The position numbers and the translations under genes are program-made. The notes under the pieces are model-generated. The model was not told the origin of the DNA. It did not search any database and saw nothing but the letters and a program-made list of their open reading frames with translations. 64,000 nucleotides of DNA. Source: an uncultured Pseudomonadales bacterium (GTDB lineage: Bacteria > Pseudomonadota > Gammaproteobacteria > Pseudomonadales > Azotimanducaceae). Each line of letters starts with the position of its first letter. Position 1 is the first letter of the stretch. This document shows positions 52,091 to 59,103 of this stretch, piece by piece. Location: positions 1,162,132-1,226,131 of the forward strand of contig OY282519.1 in NCBI GenBank assembly GCA_958296405.1, given 5' to 3'.

Positions 52091-52711
52091 CTAGTGGTTT
52101 TTGGGAGCAGCCATTTGACGGTCGTTGCGCAGCGTTCCTCGCCGCGGCTGTGACGGTTGCCACCGGAGTTGCCGCAGCACTCCGGTGGTTCGAAGCCGCC
52201 AGACGATCATGTCCGTGCTCACGCCGAACTGGGTGGCCAAGGTGGGCTCATCGGCCGTCCGTCGCCCCGCCTTGAGCAAACCATCGCGGGGTACGAGCAG
52301 GCATCCGCCGAGCCAGTCTGCCTCGTCCTCCTGTTCCCGGTCGAAGCTGCCCCGCAAGAGCAGACCCTCTCGTGACAGCTGCGCTTCGTCAGCGGTGTGG
52401 TTCAGGATCAGGTGGGCGAGTTCGTGTGCCAAGCTGCTCCGCTGCCGTGCGATGCTCTGGCCGGAGTTCAGGATCACGAGCCGGGCCTTGCCCTGCGCGA
52501 TGGTGACGGCGGACCAACTGCCCGGATCCACCTTGATGAGCTGCCGCTTAGCTGTGTCCGAGAGCGTGGGGATGTCTTCTGGCGTCGCCACCCGCACCCC
52601 TAGGTGGTCAGCGAGACGATGGGGATCCAGCGCTTCCGTGGGTGCGACGCCGAGCGCCTGCCGATAGTCGTAGGCGGTGCGCTCACACCACGCCTTGAAG
52701 CCTCGGCGCAT
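52091..52711 (-). CDS. ImmA/IrrE-family zinc metallopeptidase
   Basis: A 206-residue metallopeptidase of the ImmA/IrrE (COG2856, PF06114) family. The zinc motif HELAH is at residues 96-100 within RQRSSLAHELAHLILNH, and the third ligand region follows in DREQEDEADWLGGCLLVPRD; a winged-helix-like tail (QFGVSTDMIVWRLRTTGVL) ends the protein. Such proteases cleave a partner XRE repressor on a stress signal, as in ImmA/ImmR of ICEBs1. ATG 52711 follows GAGGAGGG and overlaps the stop of the upstream XRE gene by one base (TGATG), so the pair is coupled. The C-terminal Arg/Lys-rich end is not part of the core. Confidence 0.88.
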   Translation of the reverse strand: MRRGFKAWCERTAYDYRQALGVAPTEALDPHRLADHLGVRVATPEDIPTLSDTAKRQLIKVDPGSWSAVTIAQGKARLVILNSGQSIARQRSSLAHELAHLILNHTADEAQLSREGLLLRGSFDREQEDEADWLGGCLLVPRDGLLKAGRRTADEPTLATQFGVSTDMIVWRLRTTGVLRQLRWQPSQPRRGTLRNDRQMAAPKNH

Positions 52712-53061
52712 CAGCCCTCCTCGCGGTCTTGCTCGGCGAAGGTCTTTTGCGCCTCGATGATCAACTCCTGCAACGCGGCAGACGTATCGCTTGCAAGTGC
52801 CGCGTTGCTGCGGAAATGCACGGCCGCCACCGGCAGGCTCCGAGCTTCCGGGTCGAACCCCAAGAGATCGGACGGGTCCACTTCGAGCCACCGGCAGATG
52901 CGGGTGAAGTTGTCCAAGTCCGGCAAACGGCCGTTCTCAACCCGTGAAAGGGTGGCTGGCGAGAGGCCGATCTGCCGTGCGGTGGCCCGAATCCCCACCT
53001 TCCCACGCTTCTCGGCGACCAGCCGGCTCAGCCGCTCAGCCAACGACGGTTTACCAGACAT
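52711..53061 (-). CDS. XRE-family transcriptional regulator
   Basis: A 116-residue protein with an N-terminal helix-turn-helix of the Cro/CI type (ATARQIGLSPATLSRVENGR then LPDLDNFTRICRWLEVDPSD). The C-terminal half (LPVAAVHFRSNAALASDTSA onwards) is helical and is probably where the metallopeptidase partner encoded next acts. The gene is divergent from the ubiquitin-like operon (169 bp apart), where a palindrome overlaps a candidate promoter, so it most likely represses that operon and itself. This regulatory link is inferred from layout. Confidence 0.88.
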   Translation of the reverse strand: MSGKPSLAERLSRLVAEKRGKVGIRATARQIGLSPATLSRVENGRLPDLDNFTRICRWLEVDPSDLLGFDPEARSLPVAAVHFRSNAALASDTSAALQELIIEAQKTFAEQDREEG

Positions 53062-53092
53062 TCGCTCTCCGCTCTTTTCTGCTTAGGGGGGC

Positions 53093-53121
53093 TTGACGAA
53101 GTGTTTGACTCGTGAGACGAT
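53093..53121 (+). promoter_or_regulatory. Candidate promoter of the ubiquitin-like operon
   Basis: TTGACG (53093-53098) and GACGAT (53116-53121) are 17 bp apart, the usual -35/-10 spacing, though the -10 is a poor match. A second TTGACA lies at 53148-53153. The operon's first ATG is at 53231. Confidence 0.4.
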
Positions 53122-53135
53122 GCGCTGTGTCTCAC
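53112..53135. promoter_or_regulatory. Palindromic operator candidate
   Basis: GTGAGAC (53112-53118) and its exact inverted repeat GTCTCAC (53129-53135) are separated by 10 bp. The site overlaps the -10 of the candidate plus-strand promoter and lies between the divergent XRE gene and the ubiquitin-like operon, so it is the natural binding site for the XRE protein. Confidence 0.6.
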
Positions 53136-53230
53136 ATGTGGCGCACTTTGACAGAAGGGATGCGTGAAATCAAACTGAGCTGCTCGCGGAGTGCTCGCGA
53201 CAGCCTCCGACCGAAACGAGGTCTAGCGAA

Positions 53231-53656
53231 ATGACAAACCTGAAAGACCCGCAGACGCCGGGCAATGCCGATCAAGGTGCGCCGGGTCCGACGGCCCATG
53301 TAGGTGGGGGCAACGGCCCGCAGCCGGTGGCCCCGCCGAGCCCCCTTCACATCCGGCTGGATCGGGAGGACATTGACGTTGACCCGGCAAATCTCCATGA
53401 CGGCACGCTCACAGGTCGGCAAATCCGCGAGCTGGCCACACCGCCAATCGCCGCGGACCGTGATCTCTTTGAGATCGTGCCGGGCGGCTCAGATCGGAAG
53501 ATCGAAGATGGGGACACCGTGGAAATTCGGGACCATATTCGGTTCTTCTCGGCTCCCCGGAACATCAACCCCGGCACTGCCGGCTCTCTGACGCTCTCCC
53601 TCCAGTGTTCGACTCGCGGCCGTTGCCAAAGGAGTGTGCGCGATGCTGCCCAGTGA
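53231..53656 (+). CDS. Ubiquitin-like protein (multi-ubiquitin family, single domain)
   Basis: A 141-residue protein. Residues 1-37 are a flexible Gly/Pro-rich lead. Residues about 38-109 form one ubiquitin-like domain as in the bacterial multi-ubiquitin family (PF14452): LHIRLDREDIDVDPANLHDG, TGRQIRELATPPIAADRDLF, GGSDRKIEDGDTVEIRD and the closing strand HIRFFSAP. The last 30 residues (NINPGTAGSLTL onward, ending DAAQ) extend beyond the fold; there is no terminal Gly-Gly. Maturation by the JAB domain encoded two genes downstream, perhaps at the Gly in NINPG or TAG, is an inference. It is the first gene of a five-gene overlapping operon; its stop overlaps the E2-like gene by 14 bases. ATG 53231 follows GAGG somewhat far upstream. 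Confidence 0.8.
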   Translation: MTNLKDPQTPGNADQGAPGPTAHVGGGNGPQPVAPPSPLHIRLDREDIDVDPANLHDGTLTGRQIRELATPPIAADRDLFEIVPGGSDRKIEDGDTVEIRDHIRFFSAPRNINPGTAGSLTLSLQCSTRGRCQRSVRDAAQ

Positions 53657-54020
53657 TGACCGCGCCTACTTGGCGCAGCGGTTTCCGGCATTTGCCGAGG
53701 GCTCCGAAGGGGGAATGCTGTGCGTGGTGCTTCCCGACTTCGCTGCACCGAGCGGGTTGGCCCCGAACCGGGCGAACCTCTTGCTCCGCCTCTCGCCAAA
53801 CTACCCGGACGTGCCGCCCGACATGTGGTGGTTCCACCCGGCTCTGCTCCGCGTAGATGGGGGGACGATTCCCAATACCGACGTGATTGAACATCATCTC
53901 GGCAAGACATGGCAGCGTTGGTCGCGGCATTTGGATCCACACCAATGGCTGCCGGGCGCAGACTCTCTGCGAACCTACCTGGCCATTCTCAATACCAACT
54001 TGGCGCTCGCGGCAGCCTGA
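53643..54020 (+). CDS. E2-like protein (prokaryotic E2 family E)
   Basis: A 125-residue protein matching the prokaryotic E2 family E (PF14462) as I recall it, a reduced ubiquitin-conjugating (UBC) fold: GGMLCVVLPDFAAPSGLAPN for the first strands, LLLRLSPNYPDVPPDMWWFH as the YPxxPP strand and HP motif, and KTWQRWSRHLDPHQWLPGAD then LRTYLAILNTNLALAA for the closing helices. The only Cys (residue 27) lies in the first strand, not at the usual active site after the HPN-like motif, so either thioester chemistry is unusual or another residue acts. ATG 53643 follows AAGGAG by eight bases; a GTG three codons earlier is less likely. It overlaps the ubiquitin-like gene by 14 bases and precedes the E1 gene by 10. 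Confidence 0.72.
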   Translation: MLPSDDRAYLAQRFPAFAEGSEGGMLCVVLPDFAAPSGLAPNRANLLLRLSPNYPDVPPDMWWFHPALLRVDGGTIPNTDVIEHHLGKTWQRWSRHLDPHQWLPGADSLRTYLAILNTNLALAAA

Positions 54021-54030
54021 CGGGCAGATC

Positions 54031-55413
54031 ATGTCGGTCACTCTCGTGCTGTCTGATCCGGTCGTTTCGGCTTTGGCGGCCAAGGCAACGTTGCGCGTGG
54101 AGACGGCCGGCGTAATGCTTGCTGGCCAACACCGCACGGGCGATGGAGCGACCCGCTTGCTCGCCCGTTCGCTGCACTGGGTGGCTGATGGGACATACGA
54201 GCGGCGCACGGCGCAGGAGATGGTCATCGCGTCGGAGGGGTACACCGAAGCGTTGGCGATGGCGGAGCAGGACGGTTCGGTTCCGCTTTGGGTGCACACG
54301 CATCCGGGCGGCCGCCCCGTGCGGAGCGCCAAGGACGAGCAAGTGGACTGGCTCATCGCGGACGTCTTCCGGCTGCGAAGCGGCTCCGATTGGTACGGAA
54401 CGGTCATCGTCTCTCCAGCGCCCGATGGCCTCGCGCTGACGGGAACACTCCAAAAGGAGGGGTGCGCCGTTGAGCAGATCGACCGTTTCTGGATGGTGGG
54501 TGATGAGTGGCTACTGCGGCCCGCCTTTGGCCGCGTGTCGGATTCGCCGGATGTCGAGGTGTTCAGTCGCAACATCCGTGCCTTCGGAGAACCAGTTCAA
54601 CGGATGATCGGGATGCTCCGCATCGGCGTCGTCGGCTGCGGCGGCACCGGTTCCGCCGTGGCTGAGCAGTTGGTGCGGTTGGGAGCGCGGCACTTGCTGC
54701 TGGTGGACGCCGACACGTTGACGGGCAGCAATGTCACCCGGGTCTACGGTTCGACGGTGGCTGATGTCGGTCGGCCTAAGACGGGCGTGTTGGCTGATCA
54801 TCTGCACAGGATTGCTCCTGATCTCACCTGCGAGATGGTGACAGGACGATGCACCTCGCAGGCGGTTGCGAAGTCGCTTGCCGGGGCCGACCTCCTTTTC
54901 GGCTGCACCGACGACAATGCTGGCCGGTTGGTTCTGTCTCGGCTCTGCTATTGGTTCCTCTTGCCGGTGATCGACATGGGTGTGCTGCTGACCAGCCGCC
55001 CGGGCGGCACTCTGGATGGAATCCACGGGCGCATCACGGTGCTGACGCCAGGGAGTGCTTGCCTCCTGTGCCGGGGCAGGGTTGATCTGTCCCGCGCTGC
55101 CGCGGAGACGCGGGAGCCCGAAGAGCATCGACGCCTCGAGGCGGAGGGTTATGCGCCCGCGCTTGGCGCAGTTGAACCAGCGGTGGTCACCTTCACGACG
55201 ATGACCGCGGCGGTGGCTGTCTCGGAATTGCTCGAACGATTGGTGGGATACGGTGGTGCGCCACGGCCGAGTGAGGTGTTGTTGCGAGCGCATGATCGGG
55301 AGATCTCGACCAACACGGCAATGCCGACTCCGGGACACTACTGCGACCCCGCGGCGGGCAAACTCGGGCGCGGAGATACGGAACCGTTTCTAGAGCAGGT
55401 CTGGTCGGCATGA
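54031..55413 (+). CDS. JAB metalloprotease fused to ThiF/E1-type activating enzyme
   Basis: A 460-residue two-domain enzyme. Residues 1-150 form a JAB/MPN peptidase with a complete zinc site: Glu24, WVHTHPGGRPVRSAKDE giving His89, His91, Ser99 and Asp102. Residues about 195-400 form an E1 (ThiF/MoeB) adenylation domain: GVVGCGGTGSAVAEQL, acidic LLLVDADTLTGSNVTR, Lys250 in GRPKTGVLADHL and GCTDDNAGR (Asp294). A CLLC pair (344, 347) may bind zinc or act as catalytic Cys. The fusion would both process the ubiquitin-like protein and adenylate its C-terminus for the E2-like partner. ATG 54031 is 10 bp after the E2 gene. The stop overlaps the next gene (ATGA). The best alternative is a sulfur-carrier system, disfavoured by the E2-like and protease neighbours. 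Confidence 0.85.
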   Translation: MSVTLVLSDPVVSALAAKATLRVETAGVMLAGQHRTGDGATRLLARSLHWVADGTYERRTAQEMVIASEGYTEALAMAEQDGSVPLWVHTHPGGRPVRSAKDEQVDWLIADVFRLRSGSDWYGTVIVSPAPDGLALTGTLQKEGCAVEQIDRFWMVGDEWLLRPAFGRVSDSPDVEVFSRNIRAFGEPVQRMIGMLRIGVVGCGGTGSAVAEQLVRLGARHLLLVDADTLTGSNVTRVYGSTVADVGRPKTGVLADHLHRIAPDLTCEMVTGRCTSQAVAKSLAGADLLFGCTDDNAGRLVLSRLCYWFLLPVIDMGVLLTSRPGGTLDGIHGRITVLTPGSACLLCRGRVDLSRAAAETREPEEHRRLEAEGYAPALGAVEPAVVTFTTMTAAVAVSELLERLVGYGGAPRPSEVLLRAHDREISTNTAMPTPGHYCDPAAGKLGRGDTEPFLEQVWSA

Positions 55414-55874
55414 GGTCGGGACGCTCCGCGCTGTTCCGTACCGTACGTCGGCGGGCTGTCGCACTGCGGCTGCCTTGGTACACGGTGTTCGAGCGGCTGA
55501 GATTTCGGCGTTGGCGGCTCGAAGCAACGGTTGCAGACATGGATGACGTGCCCCTTCGCATCCGTGCGCGCCGGGCCGTTCTCGTTGGTGCTCCGAGGCA
55601 TCATAAGTGGCTGGTCTTCGACTGTCCCTGTGGGATTGGGCATCGAATCGTCCTAAATCTGGATCGCTCCCGCCGGCCAACTTGGACCTTGCGCGTTTCG
55701 AAGAGCGGGGCGCTCACGCTGCACCCAAGCGTGAGTTACCGCGATGATCGTCGAGTGTGTCACTACATTCTGTCGAACGGGCGGATTGCATGGGTCCGGC
55801 CTAGGTACGCGACGTCCGCGCAGTGCGTGGAACGCGCACCAGTGTTCCGCGACGCGCGGTTGCGCGATGTCTGA
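55410..55874 (+). CDS. DUF6527-like zinc-binding protein
   Basis: A 154-residue basic protein matching the DUF6527 type I recall in multi-ubiquitin operons: LVGAPRHHKWLVFDCPCGIG then HRIVLNLDRSRRPTWTLRVS, with SGALTLHPSVSY and CHYILSNGRIAWV. Cys72, Cys74, His78, Cys117 and His118 form a plausible zinc site. Basic and compact, it may bind nucleic acid, the ubiquitin-like protein or the protease; the role is not known. It starts inside the stop of the E1 gene (ATGA) and its stop overlaps the next gene by eight bases, so all are translated as a unit. Confidence 0.65.
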   Translation: MRSGRSALFRTVRRRAVALRLPWYTVFERLRFRRWRLEATVADMDDVPLRIRARRAVLVGAPRHHKWLVFDCPCGIGHRIVLNLDRSRRPTWTLRVSKSGALTLHPSVSYRDDRRVCHYILSNGRIAWVRPRYATSAQCVERAPVFRDARLRDV

Positions 55875-56772
55875 CGCGAGCGAAACGCCTCCCACAGTTC
55901 CGGCCAAGCCGCTCCATCCGGCGGCCGCGAATCCGCGGAGCCGCTCTTCGTTTCTCGACGTGGCTCTGCTGTCTCGATGGCGACGCAGAAGGCTCATTCG
56001 AGAGATCGAGGCGGAAACAGGTCGCACATTGCTTTGCTATGTGAGTCGCGACTCCATCGACCAAGCAGACACCTATCATCTCACTCGCCTCCTAGAAGCA
56101 GTTAACCAAGAAGCGCGGATTACGCTTCTCTTAGACTCACCCGGCGGAGACATAGATGCAGCGGAGAAATTTGTTCATCTCCTTCGGGAGGTGTGCGAGT
56201 CGTCATCCGAGTCGAGCCCTGCCCTTGAGGTCGTTGTTCCGCACCGAGCGAAGAGTGCGGCCACGCTGATTGCCCTAGGCGCGGACCGGATCGTGATGAG
56301 TGATTCGTCGGAGCTCGGCCCGATCGATCCACAGTTTCCGTATGCGGGCGACTGGGTACCGGTCTTCGCGTTACTCCGAGCTTACGAGAAGGCGGAAGAG
56401 CGGTGCGCTAAGTTCCCCGACAACACTGCCTTCGCCGTAGCCTTTGGGGAGTTCGACCAGATCCTTGTCGAAGCGGCGCGCCAAGTCGAATCGCGAGCTC
56501 GCACATGCGCGGAGAACCTGCTGAAGCGACAAGGTGGCAACTATACCGCTGCGCCGGCTGAGCTCATGGATGTTGATCGCTTCCTTTCACACGGCCAGAT
56601 GATCGATTGGCGGACAGCGAAGGAAATTGGCATCCCTCAGGTGCATTATCAAGATGGCCGGGCTCCGATATGGCAGCGATACTGGCGTTTGTACGAATAC
56701 CTTGCTCCCGTCTGCGGAGCTGATGGTCGCGTGTTTGAGTCTGGGGATATGACTATCATTCTAGACAGATAG
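55867..56772 (+). CDS. SDH_sah-type serine protease (ClpP/crotonase fold)
   Basis: A 301-residue protein of the serine-dehydrogenase-proteinase-like family (PF01972), related to SppA/ClpP. Family marks are LLLDSPGGDIDAAEKF (oxyanion loop, residues 88-103) and VVVPHRAKSAATLIALGADR with the nucleophile Ser130, followed by RIVMSDSSELGPIDPQF. The first 30 residues are flexible; no clear signal peptide or membrane segment is seen, so it is cytoplasmic or peripherally membrane-bound. The last helices match the family's KxxAEExxxKxGxI-type region (AKEIGIPQVHY). As the last gene of the ubiquitin-like operon it is the best effector candidate: cleavage of a conjugated target, or a degradation step, when the system is triggered. 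By eye it is AT-richer than the flanking chromosome. ATG 55867 overlaps the preceding stop by eight bases. Confidence 0.8.
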   Translation: MSDASETPPTVPAKPLHPAAANPRSRSSFLDVALLSRWRRRRLIREIEAETGRTLLCYVSRDSIDQADTYHLTRLLEAVNQEARITLLLDSPGGDIDAAEKFVHLLREVCESSSESSPALEVVVPHRAKSAATLIALGADRIVMSDSSELGPIDPQFPYAGDWVPVFALLRAYEKAEERCAKFPDNTAFAVAFGEFDQILVEAARQVESRARTCAENLLKRQGGNYTAAPAELMDVDRFLSHGQMIDWRTAKEIGIPQVHYQDGRAPIWQRYWRLYEYLAPVCGADGRVFESGDMTIILDR

Positions 56773-56791
56773 CTGGGCCGCGAACGGGCTC

Positions 56792-57487
56792 TTATGCTCC
56801 TAAGCCAGCGATGAACTCCGCATGCGCCGCCGAGTCCAATCCTTGCTGCAGTTCCCGCAGCACCGCGGCGACATCGCCCGCCAAGAGTGAGTTCACCGCC
56901 AAGCGCAAGCCGGGGAAGCGCTCGCTCTCCAACACCCCGGCGGCATTAGGCGCCATCGGCTGGTACTCGCCATCTTGCAGCGTGAACCAGTCGAGAGCGC
57001 TGTCTTGGGGCCGCCAGACGATGTATTCCAACACACCGTTGCGGCGATAGGCGTTCAGCTTCGCGTGCAGGTCGTAGCTGGCGCTGCTGGCGGCGATCTC
57101 CGCCACGAGCTCCGGGGCACCTTCAATGTAGTCGTCCGCAGAGAGTCGGGAGTGGCCGCCGGCCGCGGCGGCGATGCGAAGCAGGGCGTCGGGCTGCGGT
57201 TCGTTGTCTTGGTCCAAGCGCACGGTGGCGTTGTCGAGCGCTGAAACGCGCGGCGTCTGGGCGCTGTAGACGCCGAGCCAAGTGGCGATGGCGTTGTTCG
57301 GCTGCGCGTGGCTCTCGGCGCGGACTGGGGACGGCACGTGGACGATTCCTTCAATGAGTTCCGCCTTCTTGAGGTGCGCCGCGGCGTCGTAGCGGCGCTC
57401 GAACTCGCAGCGTGGCAGGCGGTCGCCATTTTCCAGCGGCGGTGCCGCGCCGACGCGACGGGCGTGTTGCGAACCATCGGCAGACAT
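56792..57487 (-). CDS. Uma2-family (DUF820) putative endonuclease
   Basis: A 231-residue protein of the Uma2 family, whose fold is that of PD-(D/E)XK restriction endonucleases. Typical features are RYDAAAHLKKAELIEGIVHV, PSPVRAESHAQPNNAIATWL, the acidic NEPQPDALLRI motif, GAPELVAEIAASSASYDLHA with the catalytic E, and KLNAYRRNGVLEYIVWRPQD. Uma2 proteins are abundant and mobile; their role is mostly unknown. It lies between the ubiquitin-like operon (20 bp, convergent) and the divergent lptM-lysA operon, so it is an independent gene. ATG 57487 agrees with the family length. Confidence 0.85.
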   Translation of the reverse strand: MSADGSQHARRVGAAPPLENGDRLPRCEFERRYDAAAHLKKAELIEGIVHVPSPVRAESHAQPNNAIATWLGVYSAQTPRVSALDNATVRLDQDNEPQPDALLRIAAAAGGHSRLSADDYIEGAPELVAEIAASSASYDLHAKLNAYRRNGVLEYIVWRPQDSALDWFTLQDGEYQPMAPNAAGVLESERFPGLRLAVNSLLAGDVAAVLRELQQGLDSAAHAEFIAGLGA

Positions 57488-57544
57488 GCGGAAACCCTAC
57501 TTGAAGCGGCGATGGCACGGCAAGTGGCGTGCGGTGCCGCACGG

Positions 57545-57550
57545 TAGAAT
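57545..57550 (+). promoter_or_regulatory. Candidate -10 box upstream of lptM-lysA
   Basis: TAGAAT in CGGTAGAATGGCG lies about 29 bp before the lptM start, in the same arrangement as the one before argC. No good -35 box is visible. Confidence 0.35.
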
Positions 57551-57578
57551 GGCGCTGCCATTTGGAGTTGTGAGGTCC

Positions 57579-57719
57579 ATGCGCTGGTTCTTCGCCGCGG
57601 CGCTCGCGCTCTTTGTCGCCAGTTGCGGCCAGAAGGGGCCGCTGCATCTGCCTGAGGAGCCGCGCGCCGCATGTACGCTCGCGTCGACCACGAGCTTCAC
57701 GTCGATGGCGTTGCCTTAA
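57579..57719 (+). CDS. lptM: LptM-like small lipoprotein
   Basis: A 46-residue lipoprotein. The signal peptide and lipobox (MRWFFAAALALFVASC) are followed by the invariant GQKGPLHLPEEP of the LptM/YifL family, which in E. coli binds the LptDE translocon and helps oxidative maturation of LptD. The rest of the protein (RAACTLASTTSFTSMALP) overlaps lysA by 49 bases in a different frame, so the normal Lys/Glu-rich tail is missing. ATG 57579 follows GTGAGG. Its position before lysA-dapF is characteristic of Gammaproteobacteria. Confidence 0.88.
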   Translation: MRWFFAAALALFVASCGQKGPLHLPEEPRAACTLASTTSFTSMALP

Positions 57720-58948
57720 GCGCCATCGCCGAAGCCCTCGGCACCCCCGTCTACGTCTATTCCCAAGCCGTCATCGCAGCGCGCTACGCACGCCTTGCGC
57801 GCGCCTTGGCGGCCGGAGGCGGGCGCATCCACTACGCGGTGAAGGCCAACGGCAATCTCGCCATCCTGCAGCTGCTAGCGCGTTTCGGCGCCGGGTTCGA
57901 CATCGTCTCCGGCGGCGAGCTCGAGCGTGTCTTGCGTGCTGGCGGCGCCGCGGCGGACACCGTTTTCTCCGGCGTCGGCAAGTCCACGCCGGAGTTGGAT
58001 TTTGCGCTGAAGGCCGGCATCGGCTGCTTCAACGTGGAGAGCTTGGGCGAGCTCGCCCGCCTAGAGGCGAGGGCGCGGCTCTTGGGCGCCGTCGCGCCGC
58101 TTGCGGTGCGCGTCAACCCTGACGTGGACGCCGGCGCGCATCCATACATTTCCACTGGCTTGAAGGAGAACAAGTTCGGCGTGCCGGAGGCGCAAGCTCT
58201 CGACATGTATCGCCATGCGGCCGCTTCGCCAGTGCTCCGCCCGATCGGCATCGCCTGCCACATCGGCTCGCAGATCAGCGCGATGGCCCCCTACGTCGCG
58301 GCGCTGGAGCGGCTGCTCGGCATCGTGGACACCTTGGCGACGGCAGACATTCGCCTTGAACACTTAGACTTGGGCGGCGGCTTCGGCGTGCGCTATCGGG
58401 ACGAAGATGAGTTTGACGTCGATGCCTTGGGCACCGCCGTCGCGTCGCGGGTGGCTGAACGCGGGTTGCGGCTGGCGGTGGAGCCGGGCCGTTACTTGGT
58501 TGCAGACGCTGGGGCTCTGCTCACGCGCGTGGAGTACCTAAAGCCCGCGCCCGCGCCAGGCCATCGCAGTTTCGCCGTCGTCGATGCCGCCATGAACGAT
58601 TTGCTGCGCCCCGCGCTCTACCAAGCCTGGCATGACATTGAGCCCGTGGCGGATCCGCAAGGTGAACAAGGAACGCCGCGGCTGTGGGATGTCGTCGGCC
58701 CCGTTTGCGAAACCGGAGATTTCCTCGGCACTGTGCGGCGCCTCGCCCTCAGCGAAGGCGATTTGTTGGCGGTGCGCGGCGCGGGTGCCTATGGCATGGC
58801 GCTCAGTTCCAATTACAACGCTCGCCGCCGGGCGGCGGAAGTGCTGGTCGCGAATGGCGTCTTTCGCGTCATCCGCCGCCGCGAAACGCTGCGCGATCAG
58901 CTGGCGCTTGAGGTTGGCCTGCTAGATGCGGGTGACGAAGTGCCGTGA
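57671..58948 (+). CDS. lysA: Diaminopimelate decarboxylase
   Basis: A 425-residue PLP enzyme of the alanine-racemase fold that decarboxylates meso-diaminopimelate to lysine. Visible landmarks are the PLP lysine in HYAVKANGNLAILQL, GFDIVSGGELERVLRAG, the SGVGKSTPELDFAL stretch, LGGGFGVRY, EPGRYLVADAG and GPVCETGDFLG with the substrate-binding Cys, and MALSSNYNARRRAAEVLV at the end. ATG 57671 (MYARVDHEL) is inside lptM, overlapping its last 16 codons. dapF follows 155 bp later. Confidence 0.95.
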   Translation: MYARVDHELHVDGVALSAIAEALGTPVYVYSQAVIAARYARLARALAAGGGRIHYAVKANGNLAILQLLARFGAGFDIVSGGELERVLRAGGAAADTVFSGVGKSTPELDFALKAGIGCFNVESLGELARLEARARLLGAVAPLAVRVNPDVDAGAHPYISTGLKENKFGVPEAQALDMYRHAAASPVLRPIGIACHIGSQISAMAPYVAALERLLGIVDTLATADIRLEHLDLGGGFGVRYRDEDEFDVDALGTAVASRVAERGLRLAVEPGRYLVADAGALLTRVEYLKPAPAPGHRSFAVVDAAMNDLLRPALYQAWHDIEPVADPQGEQGTPRLWDVVGPVCETGDFLGTVRRLALSEGDLLAVRGAGAYGMALSSNYNARRRAAEVLVANGVFRVIRRRETLRDQLALEVGLLDAGDEVP

Positions 58949-58966
58949 GCAGATGCCCCGCCTTCT

Positions 58967-58982
58967 CCGGCCGGCGGGCCGG
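58967..58982 (+). terminator. GC-rich hairpin after lysA
   Basis: CCGGCC and GGCCGG are exact inverted arms around a four-base loop, starting 19 bases after the lysA stop. No T-run follows, so it is at best a weak or Rho-assisted terminator. Confidence 0.25.
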
Positions 58983-59041
58983 GGCGAACGGGTAGAGGGA
59001 GTGGGCCCGGAGGGGCAGAAGGGGCACCGCCGCCGCAACGC

Positions 59042-59047
59042 TATAAT
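59042..59047 (+). promoter_or_regulatory. Candidate -10 box upstream of dapF
   Basis: A perfect TATAAT lies in the 155-bp gap between lysA and dapF, 57 bases before the dapF start. The -35 position is G-rich and not a consensus match. Confidence 0.45.
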
Positions 59048-59103
59048 GTCGTTTCGACGGGCTTAAGGCGGCGCGGTCACGTGAGCGCCCCGCGCCGAGC
59101 GAA

